A stretch of 60,000 bases of DNA from Zygnema cylindricum (lineage: Eukaryota > Streptophyta > Zygnematophyceae > Zygnematales > Zygnemataceae), in the NCBI GenBank assembly GCA_037447655.1, contig JBBHKE010002973.1:356322-416321 (forward strand). The letters run 5' to 3'. Positions 1-12,825 of this stretch are shown in pieces. Position 1 is the first letter of the stretch. Each line of letters opens with the position of its first letter. Below the pieces are notes generated by a model that saw only the letters and a list, made by a program, of their open reading frames with translations, did no database searches and had not been told where the DNA came from. The translations under genes were made by a program, and so were the position numbers.

Positions 1-887
1 CTCGATATCATCAGAATATCTCAACAATAAAATAAATTTTAAATGGTGAATCTTGGTTCTCTAACTTAGCCATTGAAACAAGGCAGCTTGCAAACGGCTG
101 GAAAATCTGCAAACCTGCGAAAAGGACCGCATAAGAGCGTGTGGCAGCCAGAAAGAGACGGTTGCAGACTTTCGCCTGCTGTTGCAAACTCCGAGGAGCC
201 ACCAAAGAAATGCTCCAGCTTCATAGAGAGATTTAAAACTCTCTTTCCTTCCGCGTCAAGCTTCCTATCCTACATGAGTACATGCTTGCAAATAGTTTTC
301 AAAGAATCCCATAAGATCAATTGCGCATAAGCAGCCAGCGGAGCTTGAATTACAACGATTTAAATGCGAAATCATCAATCTCGTGTGCCATGATTGAAAC
401 AAAAAGCAAAACAAGAAATAAAACACAAAATAAATTTGAACACTGATTGAAATCACTGACGTCTATTTTGTGTATTGCAAATAATACGGCGTTTCTAACA
501 AAACCGCGAATGAAAGAAGAGGCAAACAATAAGTAACAGCGTATGGACTGAATAAATGCCCTCACAGGCATGTTAAGCCGGTGACATGCAGAGTATTGTC
601 AAATATAGTCAATCAAGCCATTAAGCACACAGGAGAGTAAAATCGTATGATTCTAGTAACAATGATAAGCAGCTGAAGTTGACGCAGCTGGAGTTCCGCT
701 ACAATACAACACTAAAATCGTTTATCAGAAGACACCATGGACTATACCATGAAAAATGTGATTTTTTGTACATAAAAAGGAAAGAGTGAGTCTGAGCCCG
801 GGGCACCACTGAGGGAAAGACACGAACTTTAGATGCCTGTGCGCCGTGCTACCCTGCAGCTTTTACTGAGGAATAACAGGCAGCTAA
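1..887. other. upstream region of the polymerase eta gene, no gene recognised
   Basis: Non-coding by my reading: the open frames on both strands are short, overlap each other and show no recognisable domain. It should contain the promoter and 5' UTR of the gene starting at 888, but I see no clear TATA box or other element that I can defend. A divergent gene beginning here and running out of the window cannot be excluded. Confidence 0.4.
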
Positions 888-3800
888 ATGCTCAACGTGG
901 ACAGAATTATCTTGCATATCGACCTTGACTGCTTCTATGCAGCGGTTAGTGCTTATAGGTTTTGGTCTTGTTTGCCTGAGCTGAATTGAGTTCTTAGAAT
1001 TGGTGAATGCAAGCAAGTTTGTTCGATATTTTTTTATTTATTTAAACGGATGTGTCCCTCTTTTGTTAGAATATCTAAGTGGAAGGTCAGAAATGAAAGT
1101 AGCATTTTTGCCTTTGCATAAGTACTTTGAATGATTCCCAGGAGCCGTTGCATGCGGATTGGGATCACAGGTGGAGCATGTGAGGCTTGGGATTCCACGT
1201 GCAGTGCCTCTTGCCGTGCAACAATGGGAGGTACACAACTTGACTCAGTTCTAATTGGTCTCGGCATAAGATTTCCTATTTTTGTTGAAAGTGTTCTGGC
1301 TCCAACTCCCTCTTGCAAGGGTTTTTGGAAGAATCAGTGCTGCGAATTTATAGGTACACAGTGTGGGATATGGCCTGTTATTTTTCGCCCTTTTGCGAAT
1401 TTGTTTCTTGCCAACGTAATGGTCACTCTTACAATGGGACTTATACCTTTGCATGAAGGAAGATATTTGAACTTGTGTTAGGAGCATCCTGAGCATCTGA
1501 ATCTCATTGAATACTTACATTTCTTATTGATTCGAATGGCCCACATTTTGCAATGTGGTATTCCTAGTATCAATCTGGTTAGGATAGCTCATTCTGAAAT
1601 GAACATGAGATCGTGGGAATAGTACAACGGAAATTTCACTGAGTGTTATCTCTCATGGGTGGACGTCGGGTCTTATAGCCACAGATTACTATTGAATAAA
1701 CATAGGTAAATTGCTAATGGGCCGTAGAAAAGGTGAAAGACATGTCTGAGAAGAGAGCATCTTGTGGTAGTCAGGTAGTGGAATGACTATGTTTGCAACT
1801 TTGATGGTAGTGTGAACAGGCCTTTTTTCATCCATTTCATCCGCGTTGTGTCCTTTTTCATTTGTATCGATCACATTTTGCTTCTCTCATCGTATAGTAA
1901 TCTATTTGACAAGCTGACATGGTATGATCATTTACTTAACTCAAAAGCAGTTGGGAAAGGTCAGGTATTCAGATGCTTCCTGAACCTTGGGACTCTCTAG
2001 TCATCATAGTACTGATGCTCTCTACATTTTAGTGATGTTAAAATGCTTATTGAGATCAGCTGGTATCATTTGAGATCAGCTGAATTTACACATTACGAAG
2101 GTCGAACATAATCAGGAAGTTAATTAGACATGTTTTCTTTCTAGGTCTGCTATTGACCAAGTCTACTATTTTGAATTGTCTAATTCTTGGAAGACCGATC
2201 TAACAATTTTGCTTATTAATGGATAGTTTATCCATTGAATGCCTTCATTTGACGGTGGTTCAACTTGCAAATGTATCTTGTCATTTTCGTTGTCAAACTT
2301 GGGGAATTATGTTTTCATGTGTCGAGCATTGTTGAAAGTAGTACAGATAATATTTCAATGTTTTAGAGCCTAACGAGTAGTTATTACAATGTTGAGAGTA
2401 GTGTTTCTATGTAGACCTTTTTGCTTTTTGTTAGCATCAATGGGTTTTCAAGTTTCACGTTGTTGATGTGTTCTCCATCATCAAGGGATTAATACCTCGA
2501 ATGTCTTTCATTGGCTATGGGCCCTACAGGGCCTCATTGCCGTGAACTATGCTGCACGGGCACGTGGGGTCATTCGACATGACCGAGTTGCAGAGGCTAA
2601 GCGGAAGGTATGGCAAAGCCCAATCTTGAGTTAGAGCTTTTTAAAGTATAGAACATCCTTCAAGTTTGAGATGATTTGTTAAGCTCCTTGCTTGCAGATT
2701 GTAAGTCGTTCCGGCCTTAAATAGGGAAAATACTTGCTTTCCGCCATAGTAGGAATCCAAGCAGATCTGGTGACGATCTGTAAAACATCCTCTGAACAGG
2801 CAAGGAATTTAACTCTGCCCCCCACCCTTCATGTTAAAGGTTGCCTTCACCCGATCGCAGGCAGAACATGTCTGAACCACCATGTTCACCTGCGTTCTCA
2901 TCCCCTGCCCCCAGTAGGAACAAAGTGCTACGCTTTGCAGATTCTCATGATTTGCTCGTTTACGCGTGCATCCTACAAGCTTTCAACCACAATTCCTCAT
3001 TCTATGTTTTGCATGTTTTATGTGTAGTGCCCTGATTTGAAGCTGGTCCATGTTGAAACGATTGGCTGTGCTGCGGGTGCGGGTCGCACATCTGGGAAGG
3101 TCTCTCTGGAGCGTTATCGCCAGGTGGGTGTCTGGTGTCTTCCACGGCTTTATATGTTTAACTATTGGTACAATTTTATATGTTTACAAATTTACTTTGA
3201 AATTCAAATATAGTACACCGTTGCTAAACGTCAGGGGAACGAACTTGTTTTATTGCTTTCAAGATAGTGGCTCAGGTTTTCGCGGTCGGAATGTTTAAGG
3301 ATCAGAGCGAAGTACTTTTCAGGATTATTGGTTATCGCAGTCCTCAACTGGTGGTCAACACGATGGGCGAACGTGAGTTCTGATGTGGCTTAGGGCTTAT
3401 GTTTGTAAGGGCATTGGACTTGTATGGTACAGGCTTCTATCCGAATCTTCAACGTTTTTAAACGATTGGCTCCTGTTTGTGAACGTGCCGGCATTGATGA
3501 GGCTTACTTTGACATTTCATTACAGGTGGGCAAAATACTATTATTGAATATACTATTGATGTTATATGCTTTGTTCAGTTAACCTGTTGGCTCCATGTGC
3601 AATCTTTTCTTCCAAATCATTATGGCGAAATTGCTTTAATTTGTATCATTCTCAGGCAGTGTAAAGCTTTTTGTGTTGCAGTGTAGCTAAGTATGTTGCC
3701 AGGACATTTTCGTTTTTATTTTGCTTGGCTGGAGTAATTTGCTTTTGCATTTTCAAACATGTAAATTAACACAGAGAGGTCTGGCTATAAACGACTCTGG

Positions 3801-6800
3801 GTTGGGGGACTTGAAGTTGCCACCACTCATCGGGAGATTCCTTCAATTTTCCTGGTCAATGGGGAAATGTAATGTATGCATGTTGTTATTGGTCCCTTCA
3901 TGTTGGTCTTATCTGTGAAAATGCTCATGCATTGTGTTGGGGTTTGGGAAAGCTTTCTGTCATGCCTAATGCGATTTGCGTAGAAATGGACACGGTTTTC
4001 AAGCAGTTTCATCGGTAACTTTTCTGGTACCTGAATATGTATCTATTGTGTATATCTTCGAGAGGAATATATAAAGCTAACATCAATCTGCGTAACGATC
4101 AACAGAGATTTTGGTCCCCTCATGTTGGGAAAACAGGTCGAGGAGTTGATGAAACAGTCCATTGATTGGGATGCGGAGAATGCCAAACTGCTTTATCAAC
4201 CTGAGGGGTTCTATGAGCCAACGGTGGATTTTCCAGGAGGTGGAATGGTTGTGATGGATGGGCCATTATTACCGTGCAACACTTATGACCGAAGGTGATT
4301 ATTCTTCCACAGGTAGATTTCTGCTGGTTTTTAGTCTAAAATTACTGAGCTATAGTTTTTCCCAGATGACTTGAAGAACTTCAATTGATGCAGAGATCCT
4401 CTTTCCATTAGTGCAAAAGCTGTTTGACCTTCCATGTTGGAATGTGTCATGTACTAGTCAAGATCACCTGTAGTTGTCTTGCTCCTCTTTTTATTGTCTG
4501 AGTGAATCTGGATAAACCGAATGGTTTTATTTGTTAATCACTTCGAATTGATTGCTGTGACACGTCTTTTGCCTATTTTTTAACTTTTGGATGTGCCAGC
4601 CTTGGCATGGATAATCCAGAATTGGTAGGTTATCAAGCTTCGAGTGCTTCATGTGCTGACCAGGTGTTTGTTTTTCTTTCATGCCTTCCAATAGAAATGA
4701 AGAACAAGAATTGGTTGACTCTTTTTTTTTTACATTGACCTGCTGAGTAAAGTTATTGGCACCGCAGACTTTTGGCAGGATCAATGGTGGCTCGGCAGAT
4801 CCAAGTAGCTGTGGTCGGGGAGCTTGGCTATACCATCAGTGTGGGTGTGACCTGTAACAAACTTTTAGCAAAGATGGCCTCCGGCATGAACAAACCTTCC
4901 CGAATTACCGTGGTATGTTGCATCCCATCACCTCACCGCAACAACACATCAATTGAACCAAAGATAGTTTCTGTCGGCACGAGTTGGATTAATAAACCAC
5001 CATATTTGGTGTGAAGTTAGAAAAGCTGTCAAGTTCCTGATCACTGAGTTCAAAATCAGAGCTTAAACTGTTCTTTATGGAAATACGTCATAATGAGACA
5101 TGCACATGCGCCCAGTGTCCACACATGATTTATTGGTCCACGTGTAACGACTCGATTTAAAACGTATCGTATTGGAAAATTTTGGGCCACAGGAGCTTTA
5201 ATTATGCTCGTAGATTTACTGAGTTTAAGGCCTTCGTTTGTTTTGTTTTTTTTTAGGTACCTCCGCGAGCCGTTCCAGAGCTTATGCATAGGCTGCCATT
5301 GAAGAAAATTCGCAACCTGGGAGGAAAGCTGGGTGAGGTGATGAGTCTGTCTCTATTGTTCATATCAAGGCAGTTATGCTAAGGCAGTCTGTGGAGACGC
5401 AATGGCCTTGAATCAACTTGGTTCTTCCAGATGTAGGCATAACAGTGGCAATAGAGGGTTGGCAACCTCATTATTACTTGTACCTAGATTGTACTTACAT
5501 CCTATTTATGATACAATGAAACCAGTTGGTTCCCTGTCACAATTTTTCTTAGATGTACTTGCCATAAGGGAGGAAACGGGTATATCATGGTTTGTTTGAG
5601 GCTTAAGGGTTGACATGGTCTCCCTCTCCCTCTCCCTCTCCCTCTCCCTTCCTGGACTTCCAGGAATTGCTACGGATGGGATGCGCAACAGCAGGGGAGG
5701 TACAGGCTCTCTCGTTAGCCACTCTCTCTGCAAAGTTTGGAGAGAAGTCTGGACTCTACACGTGGCGCGCAGTGAGAGGCTGGCATGATGAGCCAGGTGA
5801 ATACTGGAGCAGTTTCTCAGTTCCTTTTGTCCGATATAAGCAAATCCTTTAACCCGCATTGTGGAAGCAAAGCCTGTTGTTCACTAGAGATCAGGGCTTG
5901 TAAACTATAGCTATTGATCCATTTGTCTACCTTTCTATGGCAACCTGTAAAATGTGGAGTGTCTAGGTCCTGTATGTGCACTTTAGGTGCAGTAGAAGCA
6001 AATGACGCACTATGGATTTGTACACCTGTCCTACCTATTTCTGTTATGAAAGTACGATGTTATTGATTTTAGTTTGTGGGCAGCATGTCAGTGAGTATGT
6101 CTGTACCAATAAGCCTGGGCACGACAATTCTATTTCTGGTTGTGTGCAATGGTAGTTCAAGGTTTTAGTGTATAGATTTTGTTTGTTCTGTGTTTTGCTT
6201 GGTAGGCATTTTCACTTTTTAGTGTTGGTCCTCTTAGAAAAATCGCATCTGGAGGTCATCGTCATCTTGTTTCTAACCTCATAACATTGCTCGTTGTCTA
6301 TGGATATTCCTCCTGATTTTGAGTCACCCAGTGGTTTTAAGTATTTATAGCTTGATGATTTTTGCTGGGCTCAATTCGATGCGCGAGTAGAATGCCCAGC
6401 TTCCTTGTGGTAATGGAGAGGACTTTTCTTTGTGGAAATGGTATGGCAGTGCAGGAAAAGGGTATCACCAAGAGCATGCTGGCAGCAAAATCTTTTCCAG
6501 AAACATTCAACAAAGTTGCACTCCGGTATGTCATTACCTTCCCCAGCTGTGTTTTCCTGCCTTTTCTATATGCTGAGAGATAGCAGTAAGAGCAGCCACC
6601 TACGATAAAGAGTCTCAGATTCTGTGGAATTCGGTATAGAGCTTGTCAGTGAGACTTACAGGAGGTTTTGAGATTTCTTTTGTGCTGAAACATTTTTGTC
6701 TACTCTTCTCCAGACGCTGGCTTTCCATCCTCTCTCTTGAGCTAGGAACACGAATGCTGCTTGACTTCTCCCATAATGCTCGCCGGCCCCGTACACTTCA

Positions 6801-8694
6801 TCTCTACTATCGGGGATCCTCTGTTGGAGACCGATCTAAGTCAACTCCTATGCCTCCGTCTGTAGCTCACATACTCACTCAAGAGGCTTCCAGCCAGTCT
6901 CACCGAAACCGTTCGTCAATGGAAGCCGTGAAGGTAGATGATATGGATACAGACGAGCATCTTAAGAGCAACACAGTAAACCTATTAAGCATCTCCATCC
7001 ACAATCCAGAGCTGGAGGCACCGGATGCATCGACGGATCATCATCACCTCTTGTGTGGCGAAGATATGGAAGATCATCAAGATCAGGAAACTGGTCACGT
7101 GCAGGATGTTGCCAATGAAGCTGTTGCTAAGGGAGCTGTAGACACTACTGAGGCTGGTCACCATGAGACAGCTCCTTTCGAAGAGGACTGCCACAAAGGC
7201 GAGGATTCTACAGAGGACGTGAGCCCCAACATGAAGGCACTCTCTGAGGTTCTTACGACAACCGGCATGAAGCTCCTTGAAAAGGCGGAAGGTGCCCTGC
7301 CATGTTCCCGGCTCGCTTTGGCTGCGGAAGACTTTGTGGATGTTCGAGCTCCGGTATGGAAGTTTCCTGCCAAGTCATAAGAAGTTCAGGGAGCTAAGAA
7401 CAATGCACAAGATCTCGGGAATTTGAGCGAGAGAGTAGCAGTATTGGAGTGATGTGAAGTGAAGGGATTTGTGAGGTAACTTCTGATGTAACTACTGACT
7501 CAAAGATAACTGGGGAAGCCTAAATGTGGCTTGTAAGCCTCGTATGGCTTGCAGCCTTTGAATATGAGCCAGGAGACTTACTCTCCTTGGAATTCTGTGC
7601 TGAAGTAGGAGCAACAGAGTATTTGTGAAGCGAAGTTATCGAAGATATTGTAGAAAGTCGTCGTCGCTGACGCCGCAGATTTGTTTTACAGCTGAATGTG
7701 ACGAAAGAAACTGGATCTATCATGAACTAATGCATTTTTTTTCCCTCTGCTGTAAATCCAGGGCATGCAGTCGCTTCAAAATTTTTTCACTGCTTTTCCG
7801 GCTGGTACTATTTGTTCCCCTTTGCCTCCTCCGTCTTTAAAGCAGTTACCTGCACCACATTTGGAAGAGAAAAAAGGAATTCTTAGGTTTCTCCAAATAT
7901 CACAGAGGACTGCCCCTCCATCAGAACTGACTCCGTCTACGAACCTGCGCGACTCCTCCTGTGAGGGCAGCGAGCAGCAAGAGTATGAAGTACTTGGGAA
8001 GGCAGCAGCATCAGCTCTTCCTAGTACTGAACATGAGGGAGATTGCCAACAAGGACCGGGAACTGAGCTGGTTGTGCCGCTACGTGAGAGAGGAGACGAC
8101 CATGGAGAAAGAGTTTCCGTGAGATTGGCACAAATTTGTGAGCACGGTATAAATATTGAAGCAGGGAACGGGCATTCGAGGAATGGGGAAAGTGTGTCTG
8201 AAAGGGACGTGGAGTCAATATGTTGTCATGGAGCCGTTTGTGACAAATGCTGTTCAAAAGGAGCTGCTTTGTTGAGCATGCAAAGCGGTAATGAGGTGCC
8301 TAACGAGCCTTTTCAGGAAGGTGTGGATGAAAAAGGGGATATTGTCGATGATGGTGTGGAGGCTGGTTGTAAAAGTCAGGTCAAGGGTGACAGTATGATG
8401 GTTAGGTTTCAGAGTCGAAAGGAAGAAGAGAAGGATGAGGATAGAGACACCATTGTTCTTTTGGATTCTGTTGATGTGGACGAACAAGCTCGCATTCTTA
8501 CAGATATAGTGTCACAAAATGTAGGCCGTTTTGCGAGTCAAGCCAGTCGTCCTGATCACGCTGCTGTTGGAGAAAATTCTCATTCTCATACTGCAAAGAA
8601 AAACTCCCATACTCAACTTGGGAAGAGACCGTCAGCTCGAAAGCAAGAAGATAGTCAGAAACGGATATCGGCATTCTTTTCTCCCTCAAAGTGA
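888..8694 (+). CDS. POLH: DNA polymerase eta, Y-family translesion DNA polymerase (12 exons)
   Basis: Predicted nuclear polymerase that copies past UV photoproducts when recruited by PCNA. Exons: 888-944, 1171-1230, 2530-2607, 3028-3123, 3433-3525, 4137-4294, 4768-4912, 5257-5337, 5664-5796, 6450-6525, 6714-7353, 7762-8694. All introns are GT-AG and phases join without a stop, giving about 849 residues; known eta proteins are near 670-710, the excess lying in the C-terminal tail. Seen in the translation: HIDLDCFYAA near residue 10 (metal ligand D12, steric-gate position Y17), GLIAVNYAARARGV in the fingers, GIDEAYFDIS with D119 and E120, SVGVTCNKLLAKMASG in the palm, then KKIRNLGGKLG in the thumb and KSMLAAKSF in the little finger. 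The tail has two PCNA-interacting motifs: MQSLQNFF at about 541 (eta-type, Met in place of Gln) and a canonical QKRISAFF at 838-845, four residues from the end. I do not see a C2H2 UBZ zinc finger. The start is the only ATG that precedes the first catalytic Asp in exon 1. Assignment to eta rather than kappa or Rev1 rests on the finger and palm motifs and the tail PIP boxes. Exon edges are inferred by eye; the exon 8/9 junction is the least certain. Confidence 0.93.
5619..5650 (+). repeat. TCTCCC hexamer microsatellite in intron 8
   Basis: About five tandem TCTCCC units lie just before the CAG acceptor of exon 9 at 5664. They form nearly the whole polypyrimidine tract of that intron, so length changes here could alter splicing; that effect is inference. 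Confidence 0.85.
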
Positions 8695-10422
8695 CGGTCA
8701 GTTGAAAATATCTATCTTTAAGTTCCAGGGCGGCTTTGCATTCCATTCTAGATTCGTCACTCGCTAACCTGATGTATATATCGTATAAACTGAATATGTC
8801 ACAATTTTTATGATTTTCGAAAAGTCGTCAAGGATACACTTGGTCCTCCAGCATTTGGAGTAAAACTGTAAGGGGCCTTGAAGTGGAAAATACAATTCCA
8901 ATTAAATTGTGTAAGCTTCTTCGTGTTTTTTTAAAATGGATAGAACATCTAACAGATTGTTTATAATGTTTGTGACTCCACATTTCTGTAGTATACTGTG
9001 TATCGCCATTAATGTTAATGTTTTTATCGGCCTTTTGAAGTTGTTTTTCCCCGTGCACACTTGTCGGATTTTTGATCCGTTGGATTATTAACCCAATGCT
9101 TGATGGAAAGCTAAGAATTCTTATTTTCTAATCGGTGGTCTCCAAATAAAGATTGCATAAGAGTTGATTTAAGTGGTAAAAAAAAAACTGTAACAGTAAA
9201 AGCGACACACGGTGTGTATAGTGACACCGGTAATGCAATTTATTGAGGCACTCACATTCCACTTACTGTCTAATCAAAATTGGGCCGAAGTTAATCTAAT
9301 AGGTTGTTTACAATATTGCGCATCGACATTCTTGCAGTATATAGTGATATATAATTGACATGGCCATTAGAGTTAGTGGATCGTTAGCGTTGAAGCGGAT
9401 TTAGTATAAACTACACTAACTCATGTTTCCCACGTGGCTCTTTATGGATCACTCAACTAAATAATGTTATTAATACTAATGTATGATTGTGGATCAAAAA
9501 ACACTCGTTGAAGTTATTTCTCTAACAGCGATCGGCAGTATACTCTACACTGTGTAACGCTATCACCGTTGTTTCCTTCTGCATTTATATCGACTTTTCT
9601 CCGTGCACACGTGCCTCATTTTCACTTGGAGACGGCCAATCAAAAGGTAGGAATAGAAGCGCTCAGTTGAACCTGTCGGCTTCACGGTGCTCTGTTGCAA
9701 ATCTCAAAAAATAAGGGAATTGATCATGGCAGTGACTCTTTTGGTTACGCACAGTCACTTACATCATTTCGTCAAAAAGTGTACGTTTGAAGTACACATT
9801 GGTACAAAGAAAGTACCGCTGAGTCTAAATTTGACAGTCAATCGGTTGGACGGCTTTGACTTTCAAAATACTGTTTCAACTGCTTAAAATTTTGCCGCGC
9901 TTGCGAACGTCGACCGTCATAATAAAATCAGCATTTCACACGTCCGGCGAAGGTTTACGGTAACAAAACTGCGGCAACCACATGTAAATAAAAGTGTTGC
10001 AGACAGTCCCTTTTTGTCTTTAAGTGAGCTCCACTATGAGAGCACATGTTGGAATTTAACTTCTGTCGCGTGATACGATCTAGTCTGTCATTTCATTTCT
10101 TCGTGTCGTTTCAGTGGATGATTGTTCCCCTATATGGTTTTCATCTATATGCATTGATAACACGACATTTTGGCGTGACGTCGAATTTGTCTGGCCGTTT
10201 ATCATACCATTACAACATAGATGTCTTATGCGCATAAAATGCACGCATGGAACGCCCAAAAAATAACGAATATGCCTATGAAACAAAAATCAAAACTTTA
10301 CAAAATGCGTTGACCGACTTTGGCTTTATAATAAAATATTAAAACATAAAAACATAAAAAAAAAAATACTACTACAACTCAATCAAACTTATTTCTGTTT
10401 TACGTTAAATACACATATTTTT
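8695..10422. other. AT-rich intergenic DNA downstream of polymerase eta
   Basis: No coding frame here resembles a protein I know. An AATAAA at 9145-9150 could serve polyadenylation of the upstream gene but is about 450 bases past the stop. There are diverged direct repeats: a CCGTGCACAC block at 9051-9060 recurs at 9601-9610, and stretches around 8950-9020 and 9300-9370 resemble each other. They look like old non-coding repeats; I cannot name a family. Confidence 0.4.
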
Positions 10423-10930
10423 AATTAGCGTTAGCTACTCTAATTTCGACTGCTTTTAAAAAGTGGAATGTACGAATTGTGTCAGTTCGTACTAAAACTA
10501 TTTATTATTTTGTACAGACGTACAAAATAAGTGTCAAGTAACGGCGTTGATAGTCAGTTTTGATTCCAAGTCATAAAGAAGAAGGAAAATCACAAAAACC
10601 TGTTCGCACATGTTCAAGAAAGATGTGAACACAAACTACAGGTTTTGTTTAATTAGCGTTAATTGCTCCAATTTTGACTTTCTCAAATATTTAAATAGTG
10701 TAGTGTAAAAAAATGGATCAGTTCGTACGAAAACTGCTCATTATTTTGTATAGTCGTACAGAATAAGCGTCAGATAAAGGCGTCGGCACAGGAAATTGAG
10801 TGCGTCGCCACGAAAAAGCGCACTCGGATTTGAATCCCAGTCATAAAGACGAGGGAGAATCGCGAAAACTTGTTCTCACATGTTCAAGCGTCGATCATGT
10901 GAACATAGACTATCGCGGATACATCCAAAT
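10423..10930 (+). repeat. tandem pair of diverged ~230-280 bp units with hairpins
   Basis: Unit 1 (10423-10650) and unit 2 (10651 to about 10930) both open with AATTAGCGTTA and run in parallel through GTCAGTTCGTAC or ATCAGTTCGTAC, a GTACA-rich segment, AGTCATAAAGA and a hairpin. The hairpins are at 10601-10632 and 10871-10905, each pairing TGTTC(nn)ACAT with ATGTGAACA. Unit 2 carries about 45 extra bases and a palindromic GGATTTGAATCC. A third, weaker partial copy may start near 11074. Family unknown. Confidence 0.6.
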
Positions 10931-10951
10931 TAGTGTTAGGTGTGTATAAAG

Positions 10952-11465
10952 TACACCGCGAATCGTAATTAGAGTCATGAACGCTAATTCGATCGCCCTA
11001 AATTTCGACTCTATCACGTTAAATAGAGTACATACTTCTAAATAATCCTTTATACTAATTAAGGTAAGGTTCAATTAGCGTCTAATAATTATAATATAGT
11101 GCCATTTGAAATAGTGTGGCGTACAGTCTGTGTCTGACCGTACAGATTGTACTTTAATAGCTAAAAAAAAACAAAAAATGAATTAATTAAATTACGCGCG
11201 CACGTCAAAGTGCACAAAAAAAAACCGACCAAATTCCAACGTCAAACTATACGGACAGATAGTTTTTGTACGTATATGTAATTTAGTGTTCATAATTACC
11301 GCGCGGATAATTAATGCCGACATAACCCAATATAGAGTATTTAAATAAATTAGAGTAAACTTCCTCTGTAAAAAAGTTTTATAACATAAATTAACATTCA
11401 TAACTCTATTTTTTTTGTTTTTTTACTCTAATTTTGTCTTTACTCTAATTACGATTCGCGGTGTA
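10952..11465. mobile_element. MITE-like element with 24-bp perfect terminal inverted repeats
   Basis: Bases 10952-10975 are the exact reverse complement of 11442-11465, enclosing about 0.5 kb of AT-rich non-coding DNA. The termini begin TACACCGCGAAT. If the outermost TA on each side is a target duplication, the element begins CACCGCGAAT and would fit a TA-targeting (Tc1/mariner-type) MITE; this is inference. A related terminus (attcacggtgtac, 11531-11543) lies about 80 bases beyond the right end, so the true right end could be there. No transposase is encoded. Confidence 0.6.
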
Positions 11466-11900
11466 GCGTTAGTTTTTGACTTTTTGTTGGCGTTAGACCT
11501 TTGACCCAAAATAGAGTTTAGATTTGATAGCCATTCACGGTGTACGTTCAACCCTTTATTTGAATAATTCCGTACATTATTATCATACATTTAGTCCGTA
11601 CGAAAAGTATACACATTTTACGAAAGGTTGAAAATCTATACGAAATCAGAATCCATACAAATGAGACATCAATGCACTACAACCAAACGAAATACAACAA
11701 ATAGGATTGTACCACGTGTCTTTTTTCATTACATCAAAATTCGAACATGGCATAGCCAATCAAAACTCAAATCACTCAACGGCACACGATCTTCCACAAA
11801 CACAATCGACGATCAATTATCGTTGCCACCAGAGACGCCAATCAAAACAAAAAAAAACTCCACGGCTCAAGATCTTACACAAAAAAATAGACGATCAATT
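11466..11900. other. AT-rich spacer before the retrotransposon nest
   Basis: Low-complexity, A/T-rich DNA without a credible gene. It contains the possible second MITE terminus near 11531-11543 and ends at the TGTTGAAA that opens the first LTR. Confidence 0.4.
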
Positions 11901-12825
11901 TGTTGAAAAAGGCTATTTTGTATTCTATCTCTTTAGTTAGTCTATGGTCATTCTACGGTTCTCATACTTGTCGTAGTTACTGAGAACTGCAGGCAGGTAA
12001 GAAGACAAGTAGAAGACAAAGCCCCTGCAGAAGAGTGTCAAGAGCAGGATGAATCCTGTGACCTCCTGGATAACTGCCGTACAAAGTAGCCGTCCGCTTT
12101 ATCCAATAGGTCTTGATGAAGCGTTACGTACATTGTATGTGATAAATATTTAAATAGTGATGCAACAACACATACGGAACAAATTGAACATGAAACGTAC
12201 AGTATCACACAAAATACTGTACTATACGAAATAAACGAAACGACATTTAATTTCAACAGACGAAATCAAAAGTCATTCGCGATCGACGGCTCCCAGAGGA
12301 GGCGGAATTTCGGAGTGGACATTTGGCGATTTGCAAGTCAACGTCGGCGGACGACACGTGGCGAGATATGGTTGGACAACGGATATTACAGTAGGAGCAA
12401 CTACGGCTCAAAAACTGACACGCGTCAGCAAGCGGCCATACGGTATTGTGGCCGTACAAGAAGTACAACGGTACCTACCTTCTTGTACCTTACAATCATT
12501 TGATTGGTTAGGGTACACTAGTACTAGGTTTAGAGACAGAGCTTAGGACTTAGGAAAAATTAAAGTAGCCGCCTCTCTCTTAGAGTGCTTCTGTATTTAT
12601 ATGCCATCTTTGGCCGGCTATAACTTAATGCCCAGGTGAGCAATTTCAATGATTCTTTTTGCTACGGAGGCAGGGGAGTCCAGGCTACACAAGGGTGTAA
12701 TTGGTCAAAGATTTTTCGTGCTACGGTGGCACTAATTTATTGCTTAAGTCAAAAGTGCAGATTTAATCGTAGAGGCTTCATATAAGCTGGATATTCTGTG
12801 GACCGATGGAGGTCACAGAATTACA
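11901..12825 (+). repeat. copia LTR, family F (5' LTR)
   Basis: Opens with TGTTGAAA and ends in ACA directly before the primer-binding site. It carries GTAC motifs and a TATTTATA-like box shortly before the conserved U5-type stretch GATTCTTTTTGCTACGGA, which recurs in other LTRs of the window. The ATG of gag (12806) lies in the last 20 bases. The flanking five bases on the left are CAATT; no matching right flank was found. Confidence 0.75.

Noticed and set aside
73-330. Possible first exon of a divergent or upstream gene
   Set aside because: Short frames on both strands with no domain and no splice pattern that I could follow.
1131-1481. 116-codon + strand frame in the early part of the polymerase gene
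   Set aside because: It overlaps exon 2 in another frame and then intron 2; the exon-2 frame is the conserved one.
5506-5859. 117-codon - strand frame over polymerase eta exon 9
   Set aside because: It is antisense to a well-supported exon and its Arg/Glu run comes from the TCTCCC microsatellite.
11628-11940. Overlapping 92- and 77-codon frames before the first LTR
   Set aside because: AT-rich, Lys/Thr/Asn/Ser composition, no domain, and they run into the LTR.
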